Assembly (NCBI GenBank): GCA_964569295.1
Contig: CAZMVU010000001.1
Span: 167,428-231,427, forward strand
Source of the DNA: CAZMVU01 sp964569295
GTDB taxonomy: Bacteria; Hydrogenedentota; Hydrogenedentia; Hydrogenedentales; JAGMZX01
Length of the DNA: 64,000 bases
Direction of reading: 5' to 3'
The stretch's first letter is position 1; the number at the start of each line of letters is the position of its first letter. Below, one piece after another: positions 7,560 through 17,088 of this stretch. Under the pieces are notes generated by a model. It searched no databases, was not told the origin of the DNA, and worked only from the letters and a program-made list of their open reading frames with translations. The position numbers were made by a program, and so were the translations under genes.

Positions 7560-9827
7560 ATGGCATCACCATCCCAAGAAAATCGAATGCACGCGCTCAT
7601 CGCGGCGGACAACACCTGCCCGGTTCTTACAGGACTGCGTGACGCGTCTACATCCAAGTGCATCGCCGGGCATACAGTCCACGCTTCATGTGATGATTGG
7701 GTCGCCGCCCTGCGATCACCCGAACAATGGGGTGTGGCCGTGCTCGACAGCGCGTTGCTTGCCGGTATGAAGGAGGTGCGCGCCACCATAGCCCGGGCAT
7801 ACAAGGCGCGGCCGGCCGTTCCCCTTCTTCTACTCCTGGACGACGAACTTACGGCCACCGAAGCCATGGCCCTGGCGCACCTCGGCCTTTACGACCTGTG
7901 CGGCCGGAGCGACTTCGCGCGGTTCAGCACGCTATTGGGGCAGCTCTGTAACTATACCGCTGATGCACCCACACCAGCGGGCACACGGACCGTGGCGGAT
8001 TATGCCCTCCTCGCTTTTGCCGAGACAGATATAGGGCTTCTCGTGGCAACACCAGCGGGGCACATCTTGTGTGCAAACCCTGCCGCCGATTCGCTTTTCT
8101 GCCAGGGAAAAGGCAGTCTTCAAGGACAGTCCCTGCCGGTTCATCCTGCACCGTGTGAGACCGTAAAACACCGGTTCAAGGCGGGCGGCACCGACCATGT
8201 GATCGAATTGTCGGCGCAGCCACAGTCATTTCAAGGAGAAGACGTTTACGTGATTGCCGTACGCGACGTGACCAGCCAGGAGAATGCGCACAGGGTGCAG
8301 CACCTGCTTGCCACTGCGATTGACCATACCACCGAGGGCGTCGTGCTCACAGACACCCATGGGGTGATTCAATACGCAAACCGGGCGTTCCTCGATATTA
8401 CCGGCTATGAACTGCCAGAACTGCTCAACCACGACGCCAGTATGCTTGCGAGCACCCGGCACAGCGAACGGTTCTTCTATCGCATGTTCGAGCACTTGCG
8501 CAAAGGGGAGACATGGACGGGCGACCTCCTGAACCGCCACAAAGACGGGAACGACTACGAACTGCGCATGTCCATATCGCCAATTGCCGATTCCCAAGGC
8601 GTCATCACCCACTACATTGCGCTGTGCCAGGACGTCACGAAGGAAAAGGAATGCCAGCAGCGGCTGCAGCAGTCCCAGAAGCTCGAAGCCATGGGCACGT
8701 TGGCCTGCGGTATTGCGCATGACTTCAACAACTCGCTGAGTATCATCAATGGCTACACACAACTGGTTGCTGCAGCGCTGGACCCGGATTCGAAGCAATG
8801 TCAGGACCTGGAACAGGTGTTGAACGCGGCGAATCGCGCGGGTGATCTGGTGCGGCAGGTGCTCACATTCTCCCGGGAGGAAGAGGACTTTACCAAACCC
8901 CTGCGCCTGGATATCGTGGTGAAGGAGGTGGGCAGGTTCCTCGAAATGGCGTTCCCTGCGACCATCGAATTCACCTACGATAACATCATGCGTGATGCGA
9001 TCATCAAAGGCGATGCGACGCAACTGCACCAGGTGGTTATCAACCTTTGCACAAATGCCAGGGACGCCATGGCCGAAAACGGGGGGGCACTTGACGTCGC
9101 ACTGGAAGAAGTGACAGAACGCGAGGTCGCCGCGGCTGGCATACATGGGGCGGCGGAAGGCCCTTACTACCGGCTTACCATATCGGACACCGGGCCCGGC
9201 ATGGCGCCGGAAGTGGTGGACCACATCTTCGAGCCGTTCTACACCACCAAATCGTGGGCCAAGGGCACCGGTCTCGGCCTGTGGAACGTCGAGAAGTTTG
9301 TCACCCACCATGGCGGTGCTATTCACTGTGAGAGCACACCGGGCGTGGGCACCACCTTCCGCGTGTTTTTTCCCGTCCACAGGCAGCCAAGCGCCAAGCC
9401 CAGTTCCGCAGGCAGCCAGATCGCGCCAACAGGCAACGGGGAACGCCTGCTTGTCGTCGATGACGAGGAACGGATATTGCACATCCTTGAGCGCATGCTC
9501 GGCTCACTCAAATACGACGTGACGGCATGCATGGATCCCCGCGAGGCCCTGGCGCTTTTCCAGCGGGATCCAAACGCTTTCGACCTTCTCGTGACGGATG
9601 AGGTCATGCCGCACCTGATCGGCTCAGAACTGGCACGCCAGGCACGCGCGTTACATCCAGACCTGCCGATCCTGCTCATCACAGGGTACAGCGACCGGCT
9701 TACCGCACAACGCGTGCAACGCATCGGAATTGACCGGGTTCTTATCAAACCGCTGAACAAGCATGAACTCGCCCAGACCGTGAGCGTGCTGCTGACCCAA
9801 AACAGCGTAAACAATCCAACCCCGTAA
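7560..9827 (+). CDS. Hybrid sensor histidine kinase (PAS-PAS-HisKA-HATPase-REC)
   Basis: A 755-residue soluble sensor kinase. Residues 20-130 look like a degenerate receiver-like domain (AVLDSALL). PAS domains follow at about 150-240 and 250-365 (TEGVVLTDTHGVIQYANRAF is typical). HisKA carries the phosphoacceptor H387 in GIAHDFNN. The ATPase domain has an N-box (NLCTNARDAM), DTGPGM at 543-548 and GTGLGLW. A C-terminal receiver has VVDDEE, phosphoacceptor D680 and K730. No membrane segments are seen, so it should sense a cytoplasmic signal. The ATG at 7560 has GGAGG eight bases upstream; an in-frame GTG at 7500 would overlap the regulator. Confidence 0.9.
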   Translation: MASPSQENRMHALIAADNTCPVLTGLRDASTSKCIAGHTVHASCDDWVAALRSPEQWGVAVLDSALLAGMKEVRATIARAYKARPAVPLLLLLDDELTATEAMALAHLGLYDLCGRSDFARFSTLLGQLCNYTADAPTPAGTRTVADYALLAFAETDIGLLVATPAGHILCANPAADSLFCQGKGSLQGQSLPVHPAPCETVKHRFKAGGTDHVIELSAQPQSFQGEDVYVIAVRDVTSQENAHRVQHLLATAIDHTTEGVVLTDTHGVIQYANRAFLDITGYELPELLNHDASMLASTRHSERFFYRMFEHLRKGETWTGDLLNRHKDGNDYELRMSISPIADSQGVITHYIALCQDVTKEKECQQRLQQSQKLEAMGTLACGIAHDFNNSLSIINGYTQLVAAALDPDSKQCQDLEQVLNAANRAGDLVRQVLTFSREEEDFTKPLRLDIVVKEVGRFLEMAFPATIEFTYDNIMRDAIIKGDATQLHQVVINLCTNARDAMAENGGALDVALEEVTEREVAAAGIHGAAEGPYYRLTISDTGPGMAPEVVDHIFEPFYTTKSWAKGTGLGLWNVEKFVTHHGGAIHCESTPGVGTTFRVFFPVHRQPSAKPSSAGSQIAPTGNGERLLVVDDEERILHILERMLGSLKYDVTACMDPREALALFQRDPNAFDLLVTDEVMPHLIGSELARQARALHPDLPILLITGYSDRLTAQRVQRIGIDRVLIKPLNKHELAQTVSVLLTQNSVNNPTP

Positions 9828-9849
9828 GGCGTATACACACCTACGCAGT

Positions 9850-9878
9850 TCCTTTCCGGCAGGGTTCCGTGCTACGCT
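9850..9878 (+). promoter_or_regulatory. Possible promoter of the NatA/NatB-like exporter genes
   Basis: TGCTACGCT (9870-9878) is an extended -10 element with a poor -35 (TCCTTT-like) near 9850. The same -10 form occurs before radA. The spacing to the ATPase start at 9998 is about 115 bases. Confidence 0.35.
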
Positions 9879-9997
9879 CGCGCAGGCAAACGGGCAGGCA
9901 GCACCCATGGGCAAACGGGTGCGCCACAAGGCAAAGAGCACGGTTTGGCTGTTGGCCGGCGAGCATGGCCAAACGATACGTCTTTGGCAGGGAAGCA

Positions 9998-10744
9998 ATG
10001 ATCCAGGCGGATGAGCTGCGTAAAGTCTTCTACCCCGCTCGGCAAGCCCCGGTCGTGGCGGTGGCCGGAGCGTCTTTCCATGTGGGCGACGGGGAGGTGC
10101 TGGGAATGCTTGGACCGAACGGGGCGGGCAAGACGACGCTGCTGCGGCTGATGGCGGCTATCGTGCCGCCGACAACAGGACAGTGCCGCGTAAATGAGCA
10201 CACTGTCACCGAGGCGCCCCAGTCGGTGCGGCGCGGCATCGGGTTCCTCTCGGGCAATACCAAGCTCTATGGCCGCCTCACGCCGCGGGAAACGTTGCAC
10301 TACTTCGGGCAACTGTACGGCATGAAGGAAACGGCCATCGCCGGGCGCACGGAAGTTCTGTGTGACATGCTCGATATGACAGCCTTCCTCGACCGCCGCT
10401 GCGACACGCTGTCCGCCGGCCAAATGCAGCGCGTCTCGATCGCGCGCTGCATCGTCCACGATCCGCATACGCTCATCCTCGACGAGCCTACGCTGGGCCT
10501 CGATATCATGTCGAGCCGCACCATCCTCGACTTCATCGGTGACGCGCGCACACGGGGCCGCAGCGTCGTCTTCTCGACGCACTACATGGCGGAAGCCGAA
10601 CGGCTGTGCGACCGCATCGCCTTGTTGCACCGGGGCGTACTGCTGGCCGTGGACACCCTCCCGGCGCTGCTCGAACGCACCCGCACGGCGAACTTGCAGG
10701 ACACGTTCCTCGCGTTGGTCGCGGCAGAAGGGCCGGCGCCATGA
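9998..10744 (+). CDS. ABC transporter ATP-binding protein (NatA-like)
   Basis: A 248-residue ATPase for an ABC-2 exporter. Walker A is GPNGAGKTT at residues 39-47, the signature is LSAGQ, Walker B is LILDEPTLGLD, and the switch His lies in STHYM, so it should be active. The ATG at 9998 has AGGGA just upstream; the open frame extends about 43 codons further but those lack domain character. Its stop overlaps the start of the permease gene (ATGA), indicating translational coupling. By partner and family it resembles NatA of the Na+ exporter NatAB; the substrate is inferred. Confidence 0.9.
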   Translation: MIQADELRKVFYPARQAPVVAVAGASFHVGDGEVLGMLGPNGAGKTTLLRLMAAIVPPTTGQCRVNEHTVTEAPQSVRRGIGFLSGNTKLYGRLTPRETLHYFGQLYGMKETAIAGRTEVLCDMLDMTAFLDRRCDTLSAGQMQRVSIARCIVHDPHTLILDEPTLGLDIMSSRTILDFIGDARTRGRSVVFSTHYMAEAERLCDRIALLHRGVLLAVDTLPALLERTRTANLQDTFLALVAAEGPAP

Positions 10745-12789
10745 ACCTGCACATAACGAGAACCATCTGGCGCAAGGAATTGCTGGACACCCTGCGGGAC
10801 AAGCGCACGCTCGTTATGATGCTCGGCGTGCCGCTGTTGCTGTATCCGGCGATCACGCTGCTGAGCTTTCAGGGGCTGCTGCTGCTGCATGGACACCTCG
10901 AAGAGACGCCTTCCCGGGTAGCTATCTTCACGCAGGCGCCCAGCCCTCTCGCCGAATGGGTGGCCGCATCACCCCAGGTCGCGCTGATAGATTCCGCGCG
11001 CCCCCTGCACGATCTGCAAGAGGGCAGGCTCGATGCGGTGGTGTTCGCCACGGGCGACCTTCGCCATGCCTTGGCAGAGCGCCGCCCCTTCAAGATCGAA
11101 ATCCGCTATGACGCCACGGAGATCCCGTCGCGGGAGGCGGCCGCACGGCTCAGCTCGGCACTGCGCACCAGGCTGCACCGTATCCGGGCTGACCGCCTGG
11201 CGGACATCAACCTCTCCCCCGCCTTTGTGACCCCCTTCGAGGTCACCCGGAAGGATGTGGCGCCGCCCCAGAAAACGACAGGCGTTCTGGTGGGCACCCT
11301 GCTGCCCGTGTTTATGGTGATCATGCTCGCCGTGGGCGCTTTCTACCCGGCCGTGGACCTTACGGCGGGTGAAAAGGAACGTGGCACCTTCGAGACCTTG
11401 CTGGCGACGCCCGCATCGAAGCTCGAGATCGTGGCAGGCAAATTCGGGGCGGTGTTCATGCTCGCCATGGTGACCGGACTGCTGAATATGGCGAGCATGG
11501 GCCTCACGCTGGCCTTTGTCTTCATGCAGATTCCGCCCGAACTGCAGCAGCGCATGGGCATGACCTTCAACTACCTGCCCGTATCGGCGTTTGCACTGAT
11601 CGTGGCGGTCATGGTGCCGCTGGCATTCTTCATCGCCGCCGCCATGATGGCCGTGGCGGTGCTCGCGCGCAGTTTCAAAGAGGCCCAGAACCTCATGATG
11701 CCGCTCTTTCTACTGGTCATGCTGCCCAGCATGCTCCCTGCGGTCCCGGGCGCGGAACTGGGCTCCGGCCTCGAGCTGGTGCCCATCGGCAATGTAGCGC
11801 TTCTGTTCAAGGAACTGCTCACCGGTAATGCCACGCTCAATGAGGTGTTTATCGTATTCGTGAGCACCGCAGTGCTCGCCATTCCCGCCCTGCTCATGGC
11901 TGTCTGGCTCTTCCAGCGCGAAGAAGTGGTGCTCAGTGACGACCGCGGCCTGCCGATCACTTTGCGGCGCACCCACTATACGCCACGCGCCGCCCTGCCA
12001 GCCGGCACGGCGGTAGGCTACTTCGCCGTGGTCATGCTGCTCCTGTTCTACGTCGGCACGTTGGTGCAGCAATGGGATATGGTCAGCGGCCTGCTCATCA
12101 CCGAATGGGGCCTGCTGCTGCTCCCGACATTGGCCTTACTGTGGTATGTGCGCGTGGATCTGCGCACCGCCTTGCACCTGCGCGGCATGACGGGGCGCAG
12201 CGCCGCCGGTGTACTGCTCACCACGATCGCCTGGCCGGTACTCGCCATCCAGGCTTCATTCTGGTTCAACCAGGTTCTGCCGGCGCCGGAAAACTATGTG
12301 CTCGAGTTCACCCGGGTTATGGAAGAGGCCACGCAGCAGGCCGGCGCCCCGCTGATGCTGTTTGCGCTTGCCGTGTCGCCGGCGGTGTGCGAGGAAGTCC
12401 TTTTCCGCGGCGCGCTCCTTTCCGGCCTTCGCCAGCGGATGGGCGGCGTGGCCTGTGTGCTGATCGTGTCGATCCTCTTCGGCCTGTTTCATCTGAGCAT
12501 CTACCGGTTCTTTCCCACCGCGCTCACGGGCGCCTTTCTCACCTACCTCGTGTGGCGGACCGGCTCACTGGCGGCATCCATCTTTGCACACGGGGTTTTC
12601 AATGCCGTCCTGTTCTCGTTGCAGCTTCTTCCTATGCCCGAGTATCTCGCGCCCTGCCTCGATGCGGAGAGAATCGCGTCCTCGGGCTTCTCACCTGGGG
12701 TGGTGTTGGCGGCAACCGCCGTATTCCTGGCCGGCCTGCTCGTAATTGGCAGGCCCGCGTTTGAACACCTGATAAAACCACAGGAATAA
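10741..12789 (+). CDS. ABC-2 permease fused to CPBP intramembrane protease (NatB-CPBP)
   Basis: A 682-residue fusion. The first 400 residues are a NatB-type ABC-2 permease: an N-terminal helix (about 25-47), a large extracytoplasmic domain, then helices from residue 180 including AGEKERGTFETLLATPAS, the cytoplasmic segment typical of the family. After a linker, residues 450-680 form a membrane domain with the CPBP (Abi/CaaX-protease-like) motif EEVLFRG and a later FGLFHLS His motif. The start overlaps the ATPase stop by four bases. The fusion suggests that export and membrane proteolysis are linked. Similar fusions are, to my knowledge, annotated in other bacteria. Confidence 0.88.
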   Translation: MNLHITRTIWRKELLDTLRDKRTLVMMLGVPLLLYPAITLLSFQGLLLLHGHLEETPSRVAIFTQAPSPLAEWVAASPQVALIDSARPLHDLQEGRLDAVVFATGDLRHALAERRPFKIEIRYDATEIPSREAAARLSSALRTRLHRIRADRLADINLSPAFVTPFEVTRKDVAPPQKTTGVLVGTLLPVFMVIMLAVGAFYPAVDLTAGEKERGTFETLLATPASKLEIVAGKFGAVFMLAMVTGLLNMASMGLTLAFVFMQIPPELQQRMGMTFNYLPVSAFALIVAVMVPLAFFIAAAMMAVAVLARSFKEAQNLMMPLFLLVMLPSMLPAVPGAELGSGLELVPIGNVALLFKELLTGNATLNEVFIVFVSTAVLAIPALLMAVWLFQREEVVLSDDRGLPITLRRTHYTPRAALPAGTAVGYFAVVMLLLFYVGTLVQQWDMVSGLLITEWGLLLLPTLALLWYVRVDLRTALHLRGMTGRSAAGVLLTTIAWPVLAIQASFWFNQVLPAPENYVLEFTRVMEEATQQAGAPLMLFALAVSPAVCEEVLFRGALLSGLRQRMGGVACVLIVSILFGLFHLSIYRFFPTALTGAFLTYLVWRTGSLAASIFAHGVFNAVLFSLQLLPMPEYLAPCLDAERIASSGFSPGVVLAATAVFLAGLLVIGRPAFEHLIKPQE

Positions 12790-12832
12790 TACACGGCATC
12801 GCAAGCAATCCAACTTCCGGGAGCACCGTGCC

Positions 12833-14038
12833 TTGTCCACCACCGGCGCCACGCACGAACAACGGCCACTGCGGGTAGCCTTCTGCCATTATGCGGCCGA
12901 TGTCTTCGGCGGCTCCGACCGCGCATTGTATGACCTGGTGACACACCTGCCGCGGGACCGCTTCGCGCCGCACATGCTCTTGCGCCATGGCGACCCGATG
13001 ATCACGCGCTACCGCGAACACGGCATCCCGGTGGAAACCTTTCACCTCGTGCCCCCGCGCCGCGCCATCGAGTGGGGCAAGCTGGTCCGCTTTGCTCTGC
13101 ATTTTCTGCCGGCCTCGCTGCGGCTTGCGGCAGCCATTCGCCGGATGAACGCCGACGTGGTGCATGTAAACACGTTGTTCAACATGCAGGGGGCGTTCGC
13201 GGCGCGGCTCTCGGGGCGGCCGTTGGTTTGGCATGTGCGCGAGCTGATTCCGGACTCGCGCGTGTTCGGCTGGATGACGCGGCTCGTGGCGCGGTGGAGC
13301 ACGCGCGCGATCGCCATCTCAGAGGCAGTAGCGGCGGTGCTCGCGCGGTGCGGCAACCGGCTGCGCACGGTCTTGAACAGTGTGGACCCGCACTTATTCG
13401 AAAACCTGCCGCCGCGGTCGCAGACGCGCGCCGAATGGCATATTGCCCTGGATGCGCCGGTAGTGTTGTGTGCGGGACGACTCGAGCACTGGAAAGGCCA
13501 GCATGTGCTGATCGAGGCAGTGCCCGCCATCCTCGCCGCGCATCCGGAAGCGGTGGTGCTCGTAGCAGGCGCGGCGGCGGTGAACAAGCCGGGATACTTG
13601 ACCGGCTTGCAGGAGCGTTGCGCGGCCCTGGACATCCAAGCGCGGGTCCGGTTCCTCGGCCGGCGGGAAGATGTGCCAGCCCTTATGGCTGCGGCGGATG
13701 TGCTGGTGCTGCCTTCCGTGACGCCGGAACCGTTCGGTCTCACGGTCATCGAGGCAATGGCAGCGGGCTGCCCCGTGGTCGCCACGCGCGCGGGGGGGCC
13801 GCTGGACTCCGTGATAGACGGCGAAACAGGCCTGCTGGCGGCGCCGGGGGCGCCGGAGGACCTGGCGGAAAAGGTAAACCAAGTGCTCTCCGCGCCCGAA
13901 CGCGCCCGAGCCATGGGGGCGGCCGGAAGAGAACGCGTATACGCGCACTTTACCATTGACCGGGAAGTGGCGGAAATCGCGGCGATTCTCGAACAAGCCG
14001 CCGAAAGCCGCAGCGGCCGCCCGGCTACAACTCGTTAA
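12833..14038 (+). CDS. Glycosyltransferase family 4 (GT-B)
   Basis: A 401-residue GT-B fold transferase, probably acting on a cell-surface glycan at the inner face of the membrane. The N-terminal acceptor domain contains VFGGSDRALYDL; the C-terminal donor domain has LCAGRLEHWKGQHVLIEA, VRFLGRREDVPALMAAADVLVLPS and EPFGLTVIEAMAAGCPVVATRAGG, the EX7E region of GT4. The likely start is TTG at 12833 with GGGAG upstream, because no in-frame ATG precedes the domain. Its last 14 bases overlap the end of convergent lysA. Donor and acceptor are unknown. Confidence 0.88.
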   Translation: MSTTGATHEQRPLRVAFCHYAADVFGGSDRALYDLVTHLPRDRFAPHMLLRHGDPMITRYREHGIPVETFHLVPPRRAIEWGKLVRFALHFLPASLRLAAAIRRMNADVVHVNTLFNMQGAFAARLSGRPLVWHVRELIPDSRVFGWMTRLVARWSTRAIAISEAVAAVLARCGNRLRTVLNSVDPHLFENLPPRSQTRAEWHIALDAPVVLCAGRLEHWKGQHVLIEAVPAILAAHPEAVVLVAGAAAVNKPGYLTGLQERCAALDIQARVRFLGRREDVPALMAAADVLVLPSVTPEPFGLTVIEAMAAGCPVVATRAGGPLDSVIDGETGLLAAPGAPEDLAEKVNQVLSAPERARAMGAAGRERVYAHFTIDREVAEIAAILEQAAESRSGRPATTR

Positions 14039-15275
14039 CGATGATTTGATCGAGCGTCTGGCGCTTGCGGATAAGTTGAAAGCCGCCGTCTTTCCTCAGG
14101 AGAACCTCAGCGGCTTCCGGGAACGAATTGTAGTTCTTGGCGCATTGGGAGGCGCAGTAGGCCCCGGCCCCCTCGACCACCACCGCGTCGCCCGGCCGGC
14201 ACACCGTGAGCATACGCGGGCCGAGCCCCTCCGGGTTGCCCTTCGCCGGCGTGAGAATATCGCCGCTCTCACAGCAATGCCCCGCCACAAGGTACTCCGC
14301 CGTGCCCCCTTCGCCTGTATCGCGCGGCACCACGACAATCGGGTGAAGCGCGCCGTACATGGCCGGACGCAGCGTCTCCGTCATGCCGGAATCCACCTTG
14401 ATAAACCGGTAGCCCGCTTCTCCCGTATCGACGACATCGTGGGCTGTACAAACCAGGGCGCCGGCATTCGCCGTGAGGTACGTGCCCGGCTCGACCTCGA
14501 GATGCAGCTTGCGGCCGTGGTCCCGGGCAAAAGCCTCGAACTCCGGCACCACGCGCCCTCCGATCTCCTGCACATTCGCCGTTTCTTCGCCGGGCATGCG
14601 GGCGACCTTGTAGCCGCCGCCCAGACTGAGCGTACCAACCTCGGGCAATTCCGCCGCGATCCCGAGCGAGATCTTGGCACAATGCACCCACGTGTCCGGA
14701 TCGGAGCCGGAACCGATGTGTGTGTGCATACGGGTTATACGCAGGTTGTGTTTCTTTCCGATGGCCAACACATCATCGAGGTGCTCATGCCAGATACCGA
14801 AGCTCGCCGACGGCCCCCCGACGTTTGTGCGATTCGTGCTCCCCGAACCGAGGCCGGGATTGATGCGCACACAAACCGCGCTATTCGGCAACAGGCGGCC
14901 ATAGGTATCGAGCTGGTCCAGCGAACAGGCGTTGAACAACACCCCCAGCCGCACCAGATCACCGAGTTTGCCGGGCAATTCCTGCGCCGTAAGCTGTATA
15001 CGTTCCGGCGCAACCCCCGCGCGCAACGCCCGCTCCGCCTCGAACCCGCTCGAGGCGTCGACGTGCAGGCCCTGCGCGTCAAAAAGCCGGAGAATGGCCG
15101 CCGTGGGCAGGGCCTTCATCGCATAGCGCACAGTGAGACCGTAGGCGTTCGGGAAAGCGCGCATCTCCTGCGCGCGGCGCACGAACGTGGCTTCATCATA
15201 AACATAAACGGGCGTACCAAAGTGCGCCTGCACATGACGCACCTGCTCTTCGGTCATAAACACGAGTTCCTGCAT
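14025..15275 (-). CDS. lysA: Diaminopimelate decarboxylase
   Basis: A 416-residue PLP-dependent fold-type III decarboxylase that makes L-lysine from meso-diaminopimelate. The PLP Lys is K54 in RYAMKA; HTHIGSGSD and LSLGGGYK are the phosphate-binding parts; CCESGDIL carries the catalytic Cys; YNSFP is near the end. Related ornithine or carboxynorspermidine decarboxylases share the fold, but length and the CESGD motif favour LysA. The ATG at 15275 (MQELVF) has AAGGAA seven bases upstream. No other lysine gene lies nearby. It overlaps the convergent glycosyltransferase by 14 bases. Confidence 0.85.
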   Translation of the reverse strand: MQELVFMTEEQVRHVQAHFGTPVYVYDEATFVRRAQEMRAFPNAYGLTVRYAMKALPTAAILRLFDAQGLHVDASSGFEAERALRAGVAPERIQLTAQELPGKLGDLVRLGVLFNACSLDQLDTYGRLLPNSAVCVRINPGLGSGSTNRTNVGGPSASFGIWHEHLDDVLAIGKKHNLRITRMHTHIGSGSDPDTWVHCAKISLGIAAELPEVGTLSLGGGYKVARMPGEETANVQEIGGRVVPEFEAFARDHGRKLHLEVEPGTYLTANAGALVCTAHDVVDTGEAGYRFIKVDSGMTETLRPAMYGALHPIVVVPRDTGEGGTAEYLVAGHCCESGDILTPAKGNPEGLGPRMLTVCRPGDAVVVEGAGAYCASQCAKNYNSFPEAAEVLLRKDGGFQLIRKRQTLDQIIVNEL

Positions 15276-15611
15276 GAACGGGTTCCTTGCTTTGGGTGCA
15301 ACGTTGCCAGTGATACGTTCCAATACGAGTGAAGCAAACCAAGGGACTGTGCGCGCGTCCGCGAGCAGATCCCTCTTTGGATCGGCCTCAGGGAAAGACG
15401 GGACTCATGGGCAGCCACTCCTGATTGCTTGCTCGTATTTCCTCTGTGCAGCGCACTTGCGCGCCAATGCAGAAGCTGCTTCCTCTTGTGTTTCTGGTTC
15501 GGTTGCCGGCACTGCGGCTGTATGCGCTCAGGAGGGCGCTAAGGGTAGCATGCCGCCGCGCCCGGTTGCATCTCGCCTGCCCCATGCGCAAGGGCACATT
15601 CGGCCCGTTCG
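15276..15611 (+). other. Intergenic region between lysA and radA
   Basis: About 330 bases between divergently transcribed lysA and radA. I see no supportable coding sequence or RNA gene. It must hold the lysA promoter, which I could not place with confidence. Confidence 0.4.
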
Positions 15612-15640
15612 TTGTATGCGCGCCGCCGCTGTGCTACGCT
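15612..15640 (+). promoter_or_regulatory. Promoter of the radA-disA-pyrK-pyrD string
   Basis: TTGTAT (15612-15617), 17 bases, then TACGCT (15635-15640) preceded by TGC. This gives a leader of about 75-80 bases before the radA ATG at 15726. Confidence 0.6.
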
Positions 15641-15725
15641 TGGGCTAGGATCGACAAGGAGAGCCCCCGCCCCGTGCCGCTCGCAAACACCACCACGAAA
15701 CATATGATCCGGAAAGGCCTTTCCC

Positions 15726-17087
15726 ATGCCCAAGGCTAAGGTCGTCTATGTATGCCAGGAATGCGGCATCACCGTGCCGCGCTGGATGGGCAAGTGTCCC
15801 GAGTGCGAGGCATGGAACACGCTTGTAGAAGAACAGGCGCCGGAGGCGGGCGCCCATGTGCGCGGCTCCTTCGCGACTAACGAGGCGCCCATTCCCATTA
15901 CGCAAGGCCCGGAGGAAGCGGCGCCGCGCATGACTACCGGCATCGCGGAGTTCGACCGGGTCATGGGCGGCGGCGTCGTCGATGGATCGATAACGCTCAT
16001 CGGCGGCGATCCCGGTATCGGCAAGTCCACGCTTATGCTCCAGGTGGCCCACCGCATTGCCGCACAAGGCATGCGCGTGCTCTACGTCTCCGCGGAGGAA
16101 TCCTTCGAACAGACGCGTCTGCGCGCACGCCGCCTCCACACCCTCCACGACAACCTGCTGCTCTACACCGAGAACAACGTGGGCGCCCTCGTCAAACGGC
16201 TGTACAAGGAAGACTTCGCCCTCGTGGTCGTCGATTCGATCCAGTCCGTCTACTCGACGCAATTGCCCGGCGTTCCAGGCAGTGTGAGCCAGGTCCGTGA
16301 ATCCGCAGCCGAGTTTTTGCGTCTAGCCAAGGGAAAGCCGGTGCCTATCTGCCTCGTGGGACATGTCACCAAGGACGGACAGATCGCGGGACCGCGCCTG
16401 TTGGAACACCTCGTGGATGGTACTTTATACTTCGAGGGCGAAGGCAAACAGGCATTGCGCATCCTTCGGGCGGTCAAGAACCGTTTCGGCTCGACGAACG
16501 AGATCGGCGTGTTCGAGATGCGCGAGTCGGGCCTGCACGAAGTGGCGAACCCGAGCGCGTGGTTCCTCAACGAACGCCCCGACGGCGTGAGCGGCAGCGT
16601 CGTGCTGCCGAGCATCGAGGGGAGCCGGCCATTGCTGGTCGAAGTACAGGCATTGGTGGGCGACAGCCACACGGGCAGCCCGCGGCGCACGGTGACGGGC
16701 GTGAACCCGAACCGGGTCTCGCTGCTGCTGGCCGTGCTCGAAAAACGCGCCGGCCTGCACTTCGCTGATCGCGACGTGTTCGTGAATGTGGCAGGCGGCG
16801 CGCGCCTCGAAGAGCCGGCGGCGGATATGGCCGTGGCGCTCGCGCTGGTATCGAGTTTTCGGGATATGCCCGTGCCGCCGGATGTCGCCGCCTTTGGCGA
16901 GGTGGGCCTCGCCGGCGAGATACGCGCGGTAGACCGGGCGCGGCAACGGGTCGCCGAAGCCGCGAAATTCGGTTTCGCACAGTGTGTTTTGCCCAAAGGG
17001 GCAACGGCGGATGTGGCCCCCGGCCCCACGCAGCCGGTGCCGGTGGCTACCCTGGTAGAAGCGATCGACCTAGTGCTGGAGAGCTGA
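15726..17087 (+). CDS. radA: DNA repair protein RadA
   Basis: A 453-residue RecA-like branch-migration ATPase. It has the N-terminal Cys4 zinc finger (CQECGITVPRWMGKCPEC), Walker A GGDPGIGKST, the RadA-specific KNRFGSTNEIGVFEM motif, and a C-terminal Lon-protease-like domain (VFVNVAGGARLEEPAADMAVALAL). It acts on recombination intermediates during repair. The ATG at 15726 has AAAGG upstream. The stop lies one base before the TTG of disA, so the two genes should be translated together; radA-disA pairing is also known from Firmicutes. Confidence 0.96.
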   Translation: MPKAKVVYVCQECGITVPRWMGKCPECEAWNTLVEEQAPEAGAHVRGSFATNEAPIPITQGPEEAAPRMTTGIAEFDRVMGGGVVDGSITLIGGDPGIGKSTLMLQVAHRIAAQGMRVLYVSAEESFEQTRLRARRLHTLHDNLLLYTENNVGALVKRLYKEDFALVVVDSIQSVYSTQLPGVPGSVSQVRESAAEFLRLAKGKPVPICLVGHVTKDGQIAGPRLLEHLVDGTLYFEGEGKQALRILRAVKNRFGSTNEIGVFEMRESGLHEVANPSAWFLNERPDGVSGSVVLPSIEGSRPLLVEVQALVGDSHTGSPRRTVTGVNPNRVSLLLAVLEKRAGLHFADRDVFVNVAGGARLEEPAADMAVALALVSSFRDMPVPPDVAAFGEVGLAGEIRAVDRARQRVAEAAKFGFAQCVLPKGATADVAPGPTQPVPVATLVEAIDLVLES

Positions 17088-17088
17088 T

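Noticed and set aside
9907..10017. 35-codon ORF from an ATG at 9907 overlapping the start of the NatA-like gene (MGKRVRHKAKSTVWLLAGE).
   Set aside because: No good ribosome-binding site and it overlaps the ATPase start in another frame; probably chance.
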